A stretch of 35,247 bases of DNA from an uncultured Ruminococcus sp. (lineage in GTDB: Bacteria > Bacillota > Clostridia > Oscillospirales > Ruminococcaceae), in NCBI GenBank assembly GCA_937894495.1, contig CALCRR010000272.1:1-35247 (forward strand), read 5' to 3'. This document shows positions 8,150 to 16,593 of this stretch, in pieces. Every line of letters starts with the position of its first letter. Positions within the stretch are counted from its first letter, which is position 1. The position numbers and the translations under genes are program-made. The notes beneath the pieces are model-generated. The model saw nothing but the letters and a program-made list of their open reading frames with translations, ran no database searches and was not told where the DNA came from.

Positions 8150-8872
8150 TCATTGCACCGTTTTTATTTTCAGCTTGTCAAAATCGGAGGAGCTGCCCTC
8201 AAAAACATCGAGGTCGATGTACTTTTCCTCGCCGCTGTAGCCCGAAAGCTCACCCGTGTCGCTGTACTGCCAGAAGGTCCAGTCACGTCCTATGGGCATA
8301 AAATACACGTTTCTTATCCACAGGGGGCAATCACCGAAAATGTCGCCGTATAGCCTGTATGCCTTTGAGGTGCAGTAGATCACGGGCTTTGTGCCGTAAT
8401 AGGTCTCCAGAGCGCTTATCATGTCTTTCAGATCATTCTTTACCTCATCGGCAGACTTGGGGTTTTTGATATAATCGCCGTAGAATTCCACATCTATAGC
8501 AGGTGGCAGCATACCCTCGGTGATGCCCACCGTCTTTATAAAATGCTGCGCCTGTGCTTCACCCGAGCTGTCGTAGCTGAAAAAGTGATAGGCTCCTACC
8601 GTAAGGTCAGTGGTGCGGGAATTTTTCCAGTTATACTCAAACTTTTCGTCGGTGAAGGAGCTGCCCTCGGTCGCCTTAATATAAACAAAGTCCAGCTTTT
8701 TGGACAGAACATCCCACTCTATATCCCCCTGATATGCAGAAATATCTGCGCCCTTTATACCGCCGGGGTGATTGAGCTTTATCACCTTAAAATATACCAG
8801 CACCAAAAAGCAGACACAGGCAATTATCAATATTATAACAGCCGTGCTCTTTCTTATTCTGCTGCCTCCCAT
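8150..8872 (-). CDS. GH25 family lysozyme (muramidase), membrane-anchored
   Basis: A 240-residue protein with an N-terminal membrane helix (about 10-28) and no obvious cleavage site, so probably an anchored extracytoplasmic enzyme. It then carries a glycoside hydrolase family 25 domain: GADIS (Asp43), YIKATEG, GAYHFF, the catalytic-type AIDVE motif (Asp127, Glu129), a PVIYCTS strand and a WTFWQYS segment near the end. GH25 enzymes cleave the beta-1,4 bond between N-acetylmuramic acid and N-acetylglucosamine. ATG 8872 has a weak GAAAGG about 11 nt upstream; no better start is available downstream. It has its own consensus promoter. Confidence 0.92.
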   Translation of the reverse strand: MGGSRIRKSTAVIILIIACVCFLVLVYFKVIKLNHPGGIKGADISAYQGDIEWDVLSKKLDFVYIKATEGSSFTDEKFEYNWKNSRTTDLTVGAYHFFSYDSSGEAQAQHFIKTVGITEGMLPPAIDVEFYGDYIKNPKSADEVKNDLKDMISALETYYGTKPVIYCTSKAYRLYGDIFGDCPLWIRNVYFMPIGRDWTFWQYSDTGELSGYSGEEKYIDLDVFEGSSSDFDKLKIKTVQ

Positions 8873-8913
8873 AAAAGATCAAACCTTTCTGTCCAAAACA
8901 TAGGACAAATAAG

Positions 8914-8942
8914 ATTATAGCAGAAAATCCCGTCATTGTCAA
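8914..8942 (-). promoter_or_regulatory. Consensus sigma-A promoter for the GH25 gene
   Basis: Minus strand TTGACA (8937-8942), 17-bp spacer, TATAAT (8914-8919). A small inverted repeat, TGTCC (8890-8894) and GGACA (8903-8907), lies around the expected start of transcription and could bind a regulator. Confidence 0.88.
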
Positions 8943-8951
8943 GAGCTTTTT

Positions 8952-9027
8952 GGAACAAAGCACGCAAATCAATTTTTGTAAAATTGATTTCCCTGGGAAC
9001 AAAGCTGCAAATATCAGTTTTTGCAGC
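8952..9027. repeat. Pair of diverged direct repeats, each with a hairpin
   Basis: Two copies begin GGAACAAAGC (8952-8961 and 8996-9005), 44 bp apart, and both continue into a GCAAAT...TTTTTG segment. The first contains an 11-bp perfect stem with a 3-nt loop (8966-8976 with 8980-8990); the second an 8-bp stem (9004-9011 with 9020-9027). They follow the minus-strand gene ending at 9035 and may act as 3' hairpins, though no clear U-run is present. Confidence 0.6.
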
Positions 9028-9034
9028 AAAACAG

Positions 9035-9349
9035 CTACGCTGCTCTGGTCTCGGCGGTGATATCGCCGTCAGCGGGCAAGCTTTTTGTGTTCACCGAGAA
9101 TGCAGGTCTCTGCAGCTGTTTCAGGCGCTCCCCTGCGGCGGTTTTACGGGCGTCAAGAATGCAGAGCTCTCTGGCAACAAAGGCAGAAAAGCCCATCAGC
9201 AGCAGTGCCAGCGACTGCCCGGGGAACAGACCTGCTGCGGCTGTGAGTATGCACAGGGCTGCAAAGCTTTTTATTACTCCCCTGTGCCAGCCCTCGCCTG
9301 CGGCGCACTCGTTTATCACCAGAACTATCAGCGATATTATCCACATCAC
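9035..9349 (-). CDS. Small membrane protein, about 104 residues
   Basis: It has two or three hydrophobic segments (about residues 2-13, 27-40 and 46-60) and a charged C-terminal tail. In-frame starts are GTG 9349 and ATG 9346, with AAAGGAAG 7-10 nt upstream. It follows the frameshifted small gene at 9375-9673 by about 25 bp in the same direction, so the two form a small operon. No family recognised. The product length and strong ribosome site support a real gene, but function is unknown. Confidence 0.6.
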   Translation of the reverse strand: MMWIISLIVLVINECAAGEGWHRGVIKSFAALCILTAAAGLFPGQSLALLLMGFSAFVARELCILDARKTAAGERLKQLQRPAFSVNTKSLPADGDITAETRAA

Positions 9350-9374
9350 ATCACATCTTCCTTTCGCAAAAGCC

Positions 9375-9673
9375 TTATTTGAACAGGCTCATTATTATAT
9401 ACACAGGCAGAAGTACGGGCAGAATGATTATAAACTTTGCCAGCAGCTCCAGCAACATGATAACAAGTCCGCCTGTGAAACGTCGATAAGCACCAGCAGT
9501 ATTATCAGGGCTATCCATCTGGCTCTTGTATCTGCGCTGCTGCTCGGGGTCCTTCGGGGTAGCTCGGTCTTGCTGTCATCGTCGTCGCCCACAACGTCCT
9601 TGTAAATGTTGTATTCAATATAATCATCGCAAATGGTCTTTTTTCCGTCGCCGTCCCAGTCAAAAAATGCCAT
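9375..9673 (-). pseudogene. Small EF-hand-like/membrane protein, frameshifted
   Basis: The gene starts at ATG 9673 with an ideal AAAGGAGG 6 nt upstream. It encodes a DWDGDGKK calcium-loop-like N-terminus, an acidic linker and one hydrophobic helix (ALIILLVLI). In this frame it then runs into an uncharacteristic Cys/Trp tail and stops at 9428. In the -1 frame, from about position 9485, the sequence instead reads as a second hydrophobic helix (VIMLLELLAKFIIILPVLL) ending in a stop at 9375-9377, 26 bp before the next gene. A one-base indel near 9485 is the simplest explanation. I see no slippery heptamer, so programmed frameshifting is less likely than mutation or sequence error. Confidence 0.65.
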
Positions 9674-9721
9674 ATTTATCCTCCTTTGAGGTATCGGGTC
9701 CTGTTTTGCTTGTGTGAACAT

Positions 9722-9727
9722 ATTATA
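9722..9727 (-). promoter_or_regulatory. -10 box upstream of the small membrane-protein operon
   Basis: Minus-strand TATAAT lies about 49 bp before ATG 9673. No recognisable -35 box sits at 16-18 bp. Confidence 0.45.
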
Positions 9728-9741
9728 GCACTTTGATTTTC

Positions 9742-9808
9742 ATTTGTGGGGAAATTTTTGGGACAGTTAGCCATTTTGTGCGAAATTTTCTTTTGTGGGA
9801 GATTTTTT
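9742..9808. repeat. Three diverged copies of a TTTGTGsGrrATTTT motif
   Basis: Copies lie at about 9742-9759, 9773-9789 and 9791-9808, in the divergent region between the small-protein operon and the activase gene. A 7-bp inverted repeat (TTGTACT...AGTACAA, about 9807-9832) follows. Together they could be a regulator-binding array. The whole 9674-10005 interval is otherwise AT-rich and non-coding. Confidence 0.45.
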
Positions 9809-9914
9809 GTACTAATTTTGATAGAAGTACAAAAATTTGGATAGTTTAGCTGCATTATATGACTTTTGTGTAAAAACAAGGGTATCGGTGCTAAGTTTAT
9901 TAACAAAATGCCTA

Positions 9915-9943
9915 TTGTATTTTCTTTTTTAATGTGTTATAAT
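9915..9943 (+). promoter_or_regulatory. Promoter of the activase/dehydratase operon
   Basis: TTGTAT (9915-9920), 17-bp spacer, TATAAT (9938-9943), followed by a short leader and the hairpin at 9978-9993. Confidence 0.7.
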
Positions 9944-9970
9944 AACTGTGATTATGCGAATACTTTTATG

Positions 9971-10008
9971 AAAGGAGCTCCGCTTATGCGGAGACGGTGA
10001 AGCTTATG
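9971..10008 (+). promoter_or_regulatory. Leader hairpin and start region of the activase gene
   Basis: AAAGGAG (9971-9977) runs directly into a 6-bp hairpin CTCCGC-TTAT-GCGGAG (9978-9993). GGAGCTCC (9974-9981) is itself palindromic. In-frame starts are GTG 9997 and ATG 10006; the second has GGTGA 5 nt upstream. The hairpin could bring the distant AAAGGAG close to the start or hide it. Confidence 0.45.
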
Positions 10009-12999
10009 AGCAGGATTTTTGACCTCGGCATAGATGTTGGCTCAACAACTGTAAAAACGGTCATTCTTGACGGCGGTGAGTTTTTGTATAACAAGTACGA
10101 AAGACACTTCTCAAAGGTGCGTGAGACCGTTGCCGAGCAGCTTAAAATAATAAGAGATATGTACCCCGATGATAAGTTCAGGATAGCTATCACAGGCTCG
10201 GCAGGTCTGGGCATTGCCGAAGCCTGCGGCATTCCCTTTGTGCAGGAGGTTTTTTCTGCATTCGTTGCGGTGAACAAGAGCTATCCCAAGGCTGATGTGG
10301 TCATTGAGCTGGGGGGCGAGGACGCCAAGATAATTTTTCTCACAGGCGGCGTTGAGCAGCGTATGAACGGCTCCTGCGCAGGCGGCACAGGTGCTTTTAT
10401 CGACCAGATGGCCGGGCTGCTGGGGGTTACTCCCGATGAGATGAACGAGCTGGCGCTGAAAGCCGAAAAGACCTACCCCATAGCTTCAAGATGCGGCGTT
10501 TTCGCAAAGAGCGATATACAGCCGCTGCTCAACCAGGGAGCTAAAAAGGAGGATATATCTGCATCTATCTTTCAGGCTGTGGTGGACCAGACAGTTTCGG
10601 GTCTGGCTCAGGGCAGAAAGATACAGGGCGAGGTGCTGTTTCTGGGCGGACCTCTCACATATCTCAGTGCGCTGAGAGAAGCCTTTAAAAAGACACTTTC
10701 GCTGGACGACGAGCACGCTGTACTGCCCGATAAGTCCTCATGCTACATAGCCTACGGTGCAGCTCTGCACGCTAACACTCTGGCTGAGGAGATGACTGTT
10801 GACGAGGCTATCGACAGGATAGTCAACGCTAAGGCGCAGGATAATATAGTTGTGGGCAAGCCCCTGTTCGAGTCACAGGAGGACTATGCTAAGTTTATTG
10901 ACAGGCACAAAAAGTCTGACCTTAAATATGCGGATATCACCACCTATGAGGGCGATGCTTACCTTGGTATCGACGCAGGCTCGACCACCACAAAGCTGGT
11001 GCTGATAACCCCCGAGGGCGGTCTGCTTTATCAGCACTACTGCTCAAATCAGGGTCAGCCGCTGGACATCATATCCGCCAAACTCAAAGAGATTTACAGC
11101 CTTGCAAACCCTAAGCTGAGGATAAAAGCTTCGGCAGTAACGGGCTACGGTGAGGAGCTTATAAAGGCAGGTCTCGGCGTGGATTTCGGTATAGTTGAGA
11201 CTGTGGCGCACTATAAGGCTGCGGCTTACTTCTGCCCCGAGGTGGATTTTATCATCGACATCGGCGGACAGGACATAAAGTGCTTTAAGATAAAAAACAA
11301 CGCTATAGACAGCATAATGCTCAACGAGGCTTGTTCATCGGGCTGCGGCTCGTTCATACAGACCTTTGCGGGAGCTATGGGCTATGATATAGCTCAGTTT
11401 GCCCAGCTGGGACTTTTCGCAAAAGCCCCTGTTGAGCTCGGCTCGCGCTGCACAGTTTTCATGAACTCGTCAGTAAAGCAGGCGCAGAAGGACGGCGCAA
11501 GCGTTGAGGATATCTCGGCAGGTCTTTCGGCTTCGATAATCAAGAATGCGGTATATAAGGTGATAAGAGCAAAGTCGGTAGACGAGCTTGGTAAAAATAT
11601 AGTGGTACAGGGCGGCACATTTTTAAATGACGCTGTGCTGAGGTCTTTTGAGAAGGAGCTTGGCAGAAATGTTATAAGACCTGCCATTGCCGGACTCATG
11701 GGTGCGCTGGGCTGCGCTTTGTTCGCTAAGGAAAAGACCCTGGGCAGCAACGCAGGCTCGGGCATTATAACCAAGGAGGAGCTTGAGGATTTTGACTATA
11801 CCTCAAGAGCTGTTCAGTGCGGCGGCTGCGGCGCTCACTGCAGCCTGACGGTGATACGTTTCAGCGACGGTCACCGCTTTATCTCGGGCAACCGCTGTGA
11901 AAAGGGTGCAGGCATAAAGATAACCGACAGGACCGAAAATATGATTGAGTATAAGTATAACTACATCAAGGAGCTTGAAAACACCAAGCCCCACGGTGCA
12001 GTTACCGCAAGAGTAGGTCTGCCGCTGGCGCTTTCCTATTACGACCTTATGCCCTTCTTTGTGCAGCTGTTCACAGACCTGGGATTTGAGGTGGTGTTCT
12101 CTGAGGAATCTACAAGAGATACCTACTATAAGGGTCAGCAGACCATACCCTCTGACACTGTCTGCTATCCTGCAAAGATAACCCACGGACACATTGAGAG
12201 CCTGCTGGAGAAGAATGTTGACTTCATATTCTACCCCTGCATGAGCTATAATATAGACGAGGGCGGTTCGGATAACCATTACAACTGCCCTGTGGTGGCT
12301 TATTATCCCGAGCTTTTAAAAGCCAATAACGATAAGCTCACCGAGGACAACTTCATCACCCCTTATATCGACCTTAACAACAAATCCCATGTGGCTAAGG
12401 CGATGGCAAGGGCACTGGGCAAGTACGGCGTTACTGCAAGAACGGTGCTGCCACTGCTCAACCGTGCGTACTCGGCACAGCTGAATTTCAGAAAGGCTGT
12501 TAAGGACAAGGCTCAGGAGATAATAGGTGAAGCAAGAAGAAAGGGGCAGAGGATAATAGTTGTGGCAGGACGCCCCTACCATATCGACCCCGAGATAAAC
12601 CACGGCATACATAAGCTGATAGCCTCGCTGGGCTTTGCGGTGATAACCGAGGACAGCGTGGCAGGTCTGGCAGATACACCTGCGCTGGACGTCCTCAACC
12701 AGTGGACATACCATTCAAGGCTTTACAGAGCTGCCAAGTATGTGTGCGACAATGAGGATATGCAGCTGGTGCAGCTGGTAAGCTTCGGCTGCGGCATTGA
12801 CGCTGTGACTACCGATGAGGTGAGAGCTATTCTTGAAGAACAGGGCAAGCTTTACACCCAGCTTAAAATAGACGAGATAACCAACCTGGGCGCTGCAAAG
12901 ATCAGACTTAGATCCCTTGCGGCTGCGCTGGAGGAAAAGGAAGCAAGAGCTGCGGCTGAACATGAGGAGCATGAGCTGGCAGCTGCCGCAGGCATATGA
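10006..12999 (+). CDS. Acyl-CoA dehydratase activase with two BcrAD-type ATPase domains plus DUF2229
   Basis: A 997-residue protein. Two tandem BadF/BadG/BcrA/BcrD ATPase domains (5-265 and 319-575) each open with an ATP phosphate-binding motif (GIDVGSTTVK, GIDAGSTTTK). Each also keeps the cysteines that bridge a [4Fe-4S] cluster in this family (C124 and C163; C443/C447 and C482). A Cys-rich knuckle follows (C605, C608, C612, C631), then a DUF2229-type domain (about 665-870) and an Ala/Glu-rich tail. In known systems such activators use ATP to inject an electron into a 2-hydroxyacyl-CoA dehydratase. ATG 10006 is preferred over GTG 9997, since it gives the usual short lead into GIDxGSTT. Many Firmicutes carry this and the next gene as one protein of about 1400 residues; here they are separate. 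True substrate unknown. Confidence 0.9.
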   Translation: MSRIFDLGIDVGSTTVKTVILDGGEFLYNKYERHFSKVRETVAEQLKIIRDMYPDDKFRIAITGSAGLGIAEACGIPFVQEVFSAFVAVNKSYPKADVVIELGGEDAKIIFLTGGVEQRMNGSCAGGTGAFIDQMAGLLGVTPDEMNELALKAEKTYPIASRCGVFAKSDIQPLLNQGAKKEDISASIFQAVVDQTVSGLAQGRKIQGEVLFLGGPLTYLSALREAFKKTLSLDDEHAVLPDKSSCYIAYGAALHANTLAEEMTVDEAIDRIVNAKAQDNIVVGKPLFESQEDYAKFIDRHKKSDLKYADITTYEGDAYLGIDAGSTTTKLVLITPEGGLLYQHYCSNQGQPLDIISAKLKEIYSLANPKLRIKASAVTGYGEELIKAGLGVDFGIVETVAHYKAAAYFCPEVDFIIDIGGQDIKCFKIKNNAIDSIMLNEACSSGCGSFIQTFAGAMGYDIAQFAQLGLFAKAPVELGSRCTVFMNSSVKQAQKDGASVEDISAGLSASIIKNAVYKVIRAKSVDELGKNIVVQGGTFLNDAVLRSFEKELGRNVIRPAIAGLMGALGCALFAKEKTLGSNAGSGIITKEELEDFDYTSRAVQCGGCGAHCSLTVIRFSDGHRFISGNRCEKGAGIKITDRTENMIEYKYNYIKELENTKPHGAVTARVGLPLALSYYDLMPFFVQLFTDLGFEVVFSEESTRDTYYKGQQTIPSDTVCYPAKITHGHIESLLEKNVDFIFYPCMSYNIDEGGSDNHYNCPVVAYYPELLKANNDKLTEDNFITPYIDLNNKSHVAKAMARALGKYGVTARTVLPLLNRAYSAQLNFRKAVKDKAQEIIGEARRKGQRIIVVAGRPYHIDPEINHGIHKLIASLGFAVITEDSVAGLADTPALDVLNQWTYHSRLYRAAKYVCDNEDMQLVQLVSFGCGIDAVTTDEVRAILEEQGKLYTQLKIDEITNLGAAKIRLRSLAAALEEKEARAAAEHEEHELAAAAGI

Positions 13000-13035
13000 C
13001 CGATAAAATGTAAAATTTGCGGAGGTAAATCAAAA

Positions 13036-14310
13036 ATGTCTGATAAAAAGGATCAGAGCAGCATACATCACTCAGGCTCTGACAGAGTGAAGAAGTCTTA
13101 TTTTGACAAATCAAGAAAGGACGAGTATACCATACTTGTACCTGATATGCTGCCCATACACTTTAAGCTCATCATGGCTATATACAAGCAGTATGGCTAT
13201 AAGATGGAGCTTTTGCAGACCTCTACGAGAAACGTTATCGACGAGGGTCTTAAAAATGTTCATAACGATACCTGCTACCCTGCACTGCTGGTAATAGGTC
13301 AGTTCATGGATGCACTCAACAGCGGCAAATACGACCTTGACCACACCGCTCTGCTGATATCACAGACAGGCGGCGGCTGCAGGGCGTCTAACTATATACA
13401 TCTGCTGAGGAAGGCGCTTTCTTCCACCTATCCCCAGGTGCCTGTGCTCTCGCTGAATTTCAGCGGACTGGAGAAGGATGCTTCTATCGAGGTATCGCCC
13501 GTTATTGCGCTGAAGCTTATCTATGCGGTGCTCTACGGCGATATGCTGATGCTGCTTTATAACCAGTGCAAGCCCTATGAGATACACGAGAACTCCACCG
13601 ACGACCTGCTGGCAAGGTGGCAGCACAGAATGGGCAAGCTTTTTGCCACCAAGCGTGATTATATGGCTACCACCAGGATATACAAGGCTATGCTGAAAGA
13701 CTTTGCGGCACTGCCCAGAAACAGCAAGCCTAAGCCCAAGGTGGGCATTGTGGGGGAGATATATGTTAAATACTCCCCTCTTGCAAACAACCATCTTAAC
13801 GAGTTTTTGCTTTCTGAGGGCTGTGAGCCCAATGTGCCGGGGCTGCTTGACTTTGTTATGTACTGCGCATCTGATGCGGTAAACGACGCTAAGCTATATG
13901 ACACAAGGAACAAAAAGACCCTGATATACGGCATAGGCTATGATGTGCTGTATAAGTTCCAGAAGCAGCAGATAAAGATAATAAAACAGCACGGGGTCTT
14001 TCAGCCGCCCCATGATTTTGAGCACCTGAGAAGCTGCGCTGACAAATATATACACCAGGGCGTAAAAATGGGTGAGGGCTGGCTGATAACTGCCGAAATG
14101 GCAGCTCTTGCGGAAACAGGCACAAAGAATATAATCTGCACACAGCCCTTCGGCTGCCTGCCTAACCATATCGTTGCCAAGGGCAGCGCCAGAGTTATAA
14201 AGCAGGCTTACCCCGACGCCAATATAGTGGCTATCGACTACGACCCGGGTGCTACAAAGGTTAATCAGGAAAACAGGATAAAACTTATGCTGGCTAATGC
14301 AGTGGTCTGA
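13036..14310 (+). CDS. 2-hydroxyacyl-CoA dehydratase D-component-like protein
   Basis: A 424-residue soluble protein matching the C-terminal part of the large activase-dehydratase fusions. Cysteines suited to Fe-S binding are in NDTCYPA (C80), GGGCRASN (C115) and the CTQPFGC motif (C368, C374). It starts 36 bp after the activase, with GGAGG 10 nt upstream of the ATG. The N-terminal 25 residues are polar and look dispensable. No classical HgdA/HgdB pair or CoA transferase is nearby, so this is probably not a 2-hydroxyglutarate fermentation cluster. The role of stand-alone systems of this kind is unsettled. Confidence 0.85.
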   Translation: MSDKKDQSSIHHSGSDRVKKSYFDKSRKDEYTILVPDMLPIHFKLIMAIYKQYGYKMELLQTSTRNVIDEGLKNVHNDTCYPALLVIGQFMDALNSGKYDLDHTALLISQTGGGCRASNYIHLLRKALSSTYPQVPVLSLNFSGLEKDASIEVSPVIALKLIYAVLYGDMLMLLYNQCKPYEIHENSTDDLLARWQHRMGKLFATKRDYMATTRIYKAMLKDFAALPRNSKPKPKVGIVGEIYVKYSPLANNHLNEFLLSEGCEPNVPGLLDFVMYCASDAVNDAKLYDTRNKKTLIYGIGYDVLYKFQKQQIKIIKQHGVFQPPHDFEHLRSCADKYIHQGVKMGEGWLITAEMAALAETGTKNIICTQPFGCLPNHIVAKGSARVIKQAYPDANIVAIDYDPGATKVNQENRIKLMLANAVV

Positions 14311-14325
14311 TATCGGGAGGATCAA

Positions 14326-15411
14326 ATGGATCTGATAGAATGTTTAAAGGACCTTTACCAAGGCTCTTCCGACAGGGTCTGCATTACCGATGAAAATATG
14401 CACATCATCTGGAAAAACAGCAGTGATCTGCCCGGCTATATAGAGCCACTGTTTTTCCTGGACGGCCGCCGCCAATATCTCCAGCTGCCTATGAGACATG
14501 AGGGTATATACAGCTATAAGTTTGACGAAATAACTCAATGCGTAAAGATAAAGCCGCTGATGGAAGGCAATGAGATAATAGGCTATCTACTGAACTTTTT
14601 CAATGCCGACGAGCTTTGCCTGATGTCAGACCGCTCTGATATCAAGCGGCACAGGATAAAGGCTAACAGCGTTATATCAAACAACACTGCCATGATCCTC
14701 CATTCGCTGGAGATAGCCCAGAGAAACATTGATCTGGGCAATGAATTTGATTTTGGCAAGCTTGACCGTGACATACGAAAGTATATACTTAAACTGCTGG
14801 CGTCAAAGGCTAATTATTATGAGCTGGGAAAGTATAACTCGGGAGATATAATAAGCGATCAGAAAAATGTCTCATACCAGATGGCACTGCTTTGCGACAG
14901 ATTTGAAAAATGCCTGAAGAACACAAATATATTCTTTACCAAAGATATCGAGCCGGAAGTATATATGGATATCAACGTAGACAGGCTGTGGGCGGCAGTT
15001 GCCAACCTGCTGACAAATGCGGTGATGTATAACGAGAACGATAATATCAAGGTAGCTCTCAGGCTTTATACCAAAGGACAAACTGTGGTGATATCCGTAA
15101 AGGATAACGCAGGGGGAATAGATGAGGACGTGCTAAAACGCTCCCTCACCCCGTTTACGATGCACAGACCTGTTGATGACCATGAGTCGCTGGGACTGGC
15201 AGTGGTAAAAAAGCACTGTGAATATTACGGCGGCAGGCTTGAAGCGGACATCGAAAAGGGAGTATCAACAGAGTTCAAAATGATATATCACTACGACCGC
15301 TCAAGGGTCCCCGACAGACTGAGTATGTCTGAGATGTTCCCGTATCTGAGCAACTACGATCAGGCAGGCAGCATTTTTGCAAAGGCTTTTGATCTGACGG
15401 GCAATGAATAA
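14326..15411 (+). CDS. Sensor histidine-kinase-like protein, soluble, atypical dimerisation region
   Basis: 361 residues, no membrane helix. The N-terminal 100 residues look PAS-like. The C-terminus is a GHKL ATPase domain: N-box NLLTNAVMYNE (from N227), G1 box DNAGGID (from D260), G2 box LGLAV (from L289). I could not find a standard H-box (HExxTPL); the likely dimerisation helix (about 110-150) has isolated His residues only. It begins 15 bp after the dehydratase gene with GGGAGGA upstream, so it is probably co-transcribed and may sense something tied to that Fe-S system. No response regulator lies beside it. Confidence 0.8.
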   Translation: MDLIECLKDLYQGSSDRVCITDENMHIIWKNSSDLPGYIEPLFFLDGRRQYLQLPMRHEGIYSYKFDEITQCVKIKPLMEGNEIIGYLLNFFNADELCLMSDRSDIKRHRIKANSVISNNTAMILHSLEIAQRNIDLGNEFDFGKLDRDIRKYILKLLASKANYYELGKYNSGDIISDQKNVSYQMALLCDRFEKCLKNTNIFFTKDIEPEVYMDINVDRLWAAVANLLTNAVMYNENDNIKVALRLYTKGQTVVISVKDNAGGIDEDVLKRSLTPFTMHRPVDDHESLGLAVVKKHCEYYGGRLEADIEKGVSTEFKMIYHYDRSRVPDRLSMSEMFPYLSNYDQAGSIFAKAFDLTGNE

Positions 15412-15450
15412 AAGATGAAACCACATAAAACAGGAAAGGTATGGATAAGC

Positions 15451-16536
15451 ATGAACATAAGAATGAAAAGAACTGCGGCTGCGCTTTGCGCACTTGGCAT
15501 GATATTTGCACTTGGCGCCTGCACCGACCACGAGGACAAGGACTCCAAAAAGGAAACAGAGAGCTCTGCGGCACAGACAGACAGCGGCGAGGAAAAGCCT
15601 GCTGACGACAAGACCGTTACCGATGAAGAGACCACCAAGGAGGAGGACGAAAAGGACAAGGACACCACAGATGGCGAGGACAGCAAGACTGACGGCATTA
15701 CTCCTGCCATGTGGAGGATAGAGGGCGAAAACGGCAACACCATAACCATGCTCGGCTCAATGCACGCCCTTACCGAAAGCGACTACCCACTGCCTGACAC
15801 TGTAATGGACGCTTTTGAGGCAGCCGATGTTCTGGCAGTTGAGTGCGATGTTGAGTCGGCAGGTACCATCGCCTTCCAGTCAACGCTATTAAAGCAGATG
15901 TACAACGAGGACGGTGTAAAGTTCAGCGACCTTATCTCGGGCGAGGCTTATGATGCAGTGGCTGAGTATTTAAAGACCTATGACATGACAGTGGATTCTA
16001 TGGAGCTTTTCAAGCCCTGGGCAGTATCAAACACGCTTGATTCGCTGCCTGTGCTGTATTCCAAGCTGGATGCGGAGCTGGGCATAGATGCTTATCTTCT
16101 GCAGCAGGCAAAGGAGACTGACAAGGAGATATATGAGGTCGAGTCGGTGGAGTTCCAGATGGATATGCTCATGAATTTCTCGGACGAGATATATGACCTG
16201 ATGTTCAGAAGTCTCGACGGCGAGAGCAAGGAGACTATGGTGGCCCAGCTGGAAGAGCTGCACGATGCATGGGCAAGCGGCGATATCGAGGAGATAACCG
16301 AGCTCAGTGAGGAAGAGGAAGAGGAGATGTCCGAGGAGGACGCAGAGCTTGCCGAGGAATATAACCGCATAATGCTCACCGACAGAAACGTTGGCATGGA
16401 GGAAGCCATAAAGGAATTTATCGAGGGCGACAAGGACGTTTTCTTCGTGGTAGGCGCAGCCCACTATGTTGACGAGGGCGGTATACTCGACCTGCTGGAG
16501 AAGGACGGTATCGAGTATGAAAGGATAGAATACTGA
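15451..16536 (+). CDS. TraB/GumN family lipoprotein
   Basis: 361 residues. The N-terminus is a lipoprotein signal with lipobox LGAC (Cys24), followed by an acidic Asp/Glu/Lys/Thr linker (about 26-82). The rest is a TraB/GumN domain with its two landmark motifs, LGSMHAL (GSMH at 102-105) and VVGAAHYVDEGG (G335-H338). An acidic insert (EEEEEEMSEED) lies at about 288-298. Family members are thought to be metal-dependent hydrolases or peptidases; the activity here is inferred. I chose ATG 15451 because it begins the signal peptide and has GGAAAGG 11 nt upstream; an in-frame ATG at 15415 would add 12 residues. Last gene before the terminator at 16552. Confidence 0.82.
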   Translation: MNIRMKRTAAALCALGMIFALGACTDHEDKDSKKETESSAAQTDSGEEKPADDKTVTDEETTKEEDEKDKDTTDGEDSKTDGITPAMWRIEGENGNTITMLGSMHALTESDYPLPDTVMDAFEAADVLAVECDVESAGTIAFQSTLLKQMYNEDGVKFSDLISGEAYDAVAEYLKTYDMTVDSMELFKPWAVSNTLDSLPVLYSKLDAELGIDAYLLQQAKETDKEIYEVESVEFQMDMLMNFSDEIYDLMFRSLDGESKETMVAQLEELHDAWASGDIEEITELSEEEEEEMSEEDAELAEEYNRIMLTDRNVGMEEAIKEFIEGDKDVFFVVGAAHYVDEGGILDLLEKDGIEYERIEY

Positions 16537-16551
16537 CAGCAGAAAAAATAA

Positions 16552-16585
16552 AGAGGTATCGCATTTAACGCGGTACCTCTTTTTA
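16552..16585. terminator. Bidirectional terminator after the TraB-family gene
   Basis: An 11-bp stem (16552-16562 with 16570-16580, one G-U) with a 7-nt loop is followed by T5. It lies between convergent genes. Confidence 0.85.
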
Positions 16586-16593
16586 TTATGTAA

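Noticed and set aside
9968..10000. Ten-residue leader ORF before the activase gene
   Set aside because: It has an ATG and a stop but no ribosome site of its own; it overlaps the hairpin and is best explained by chance.
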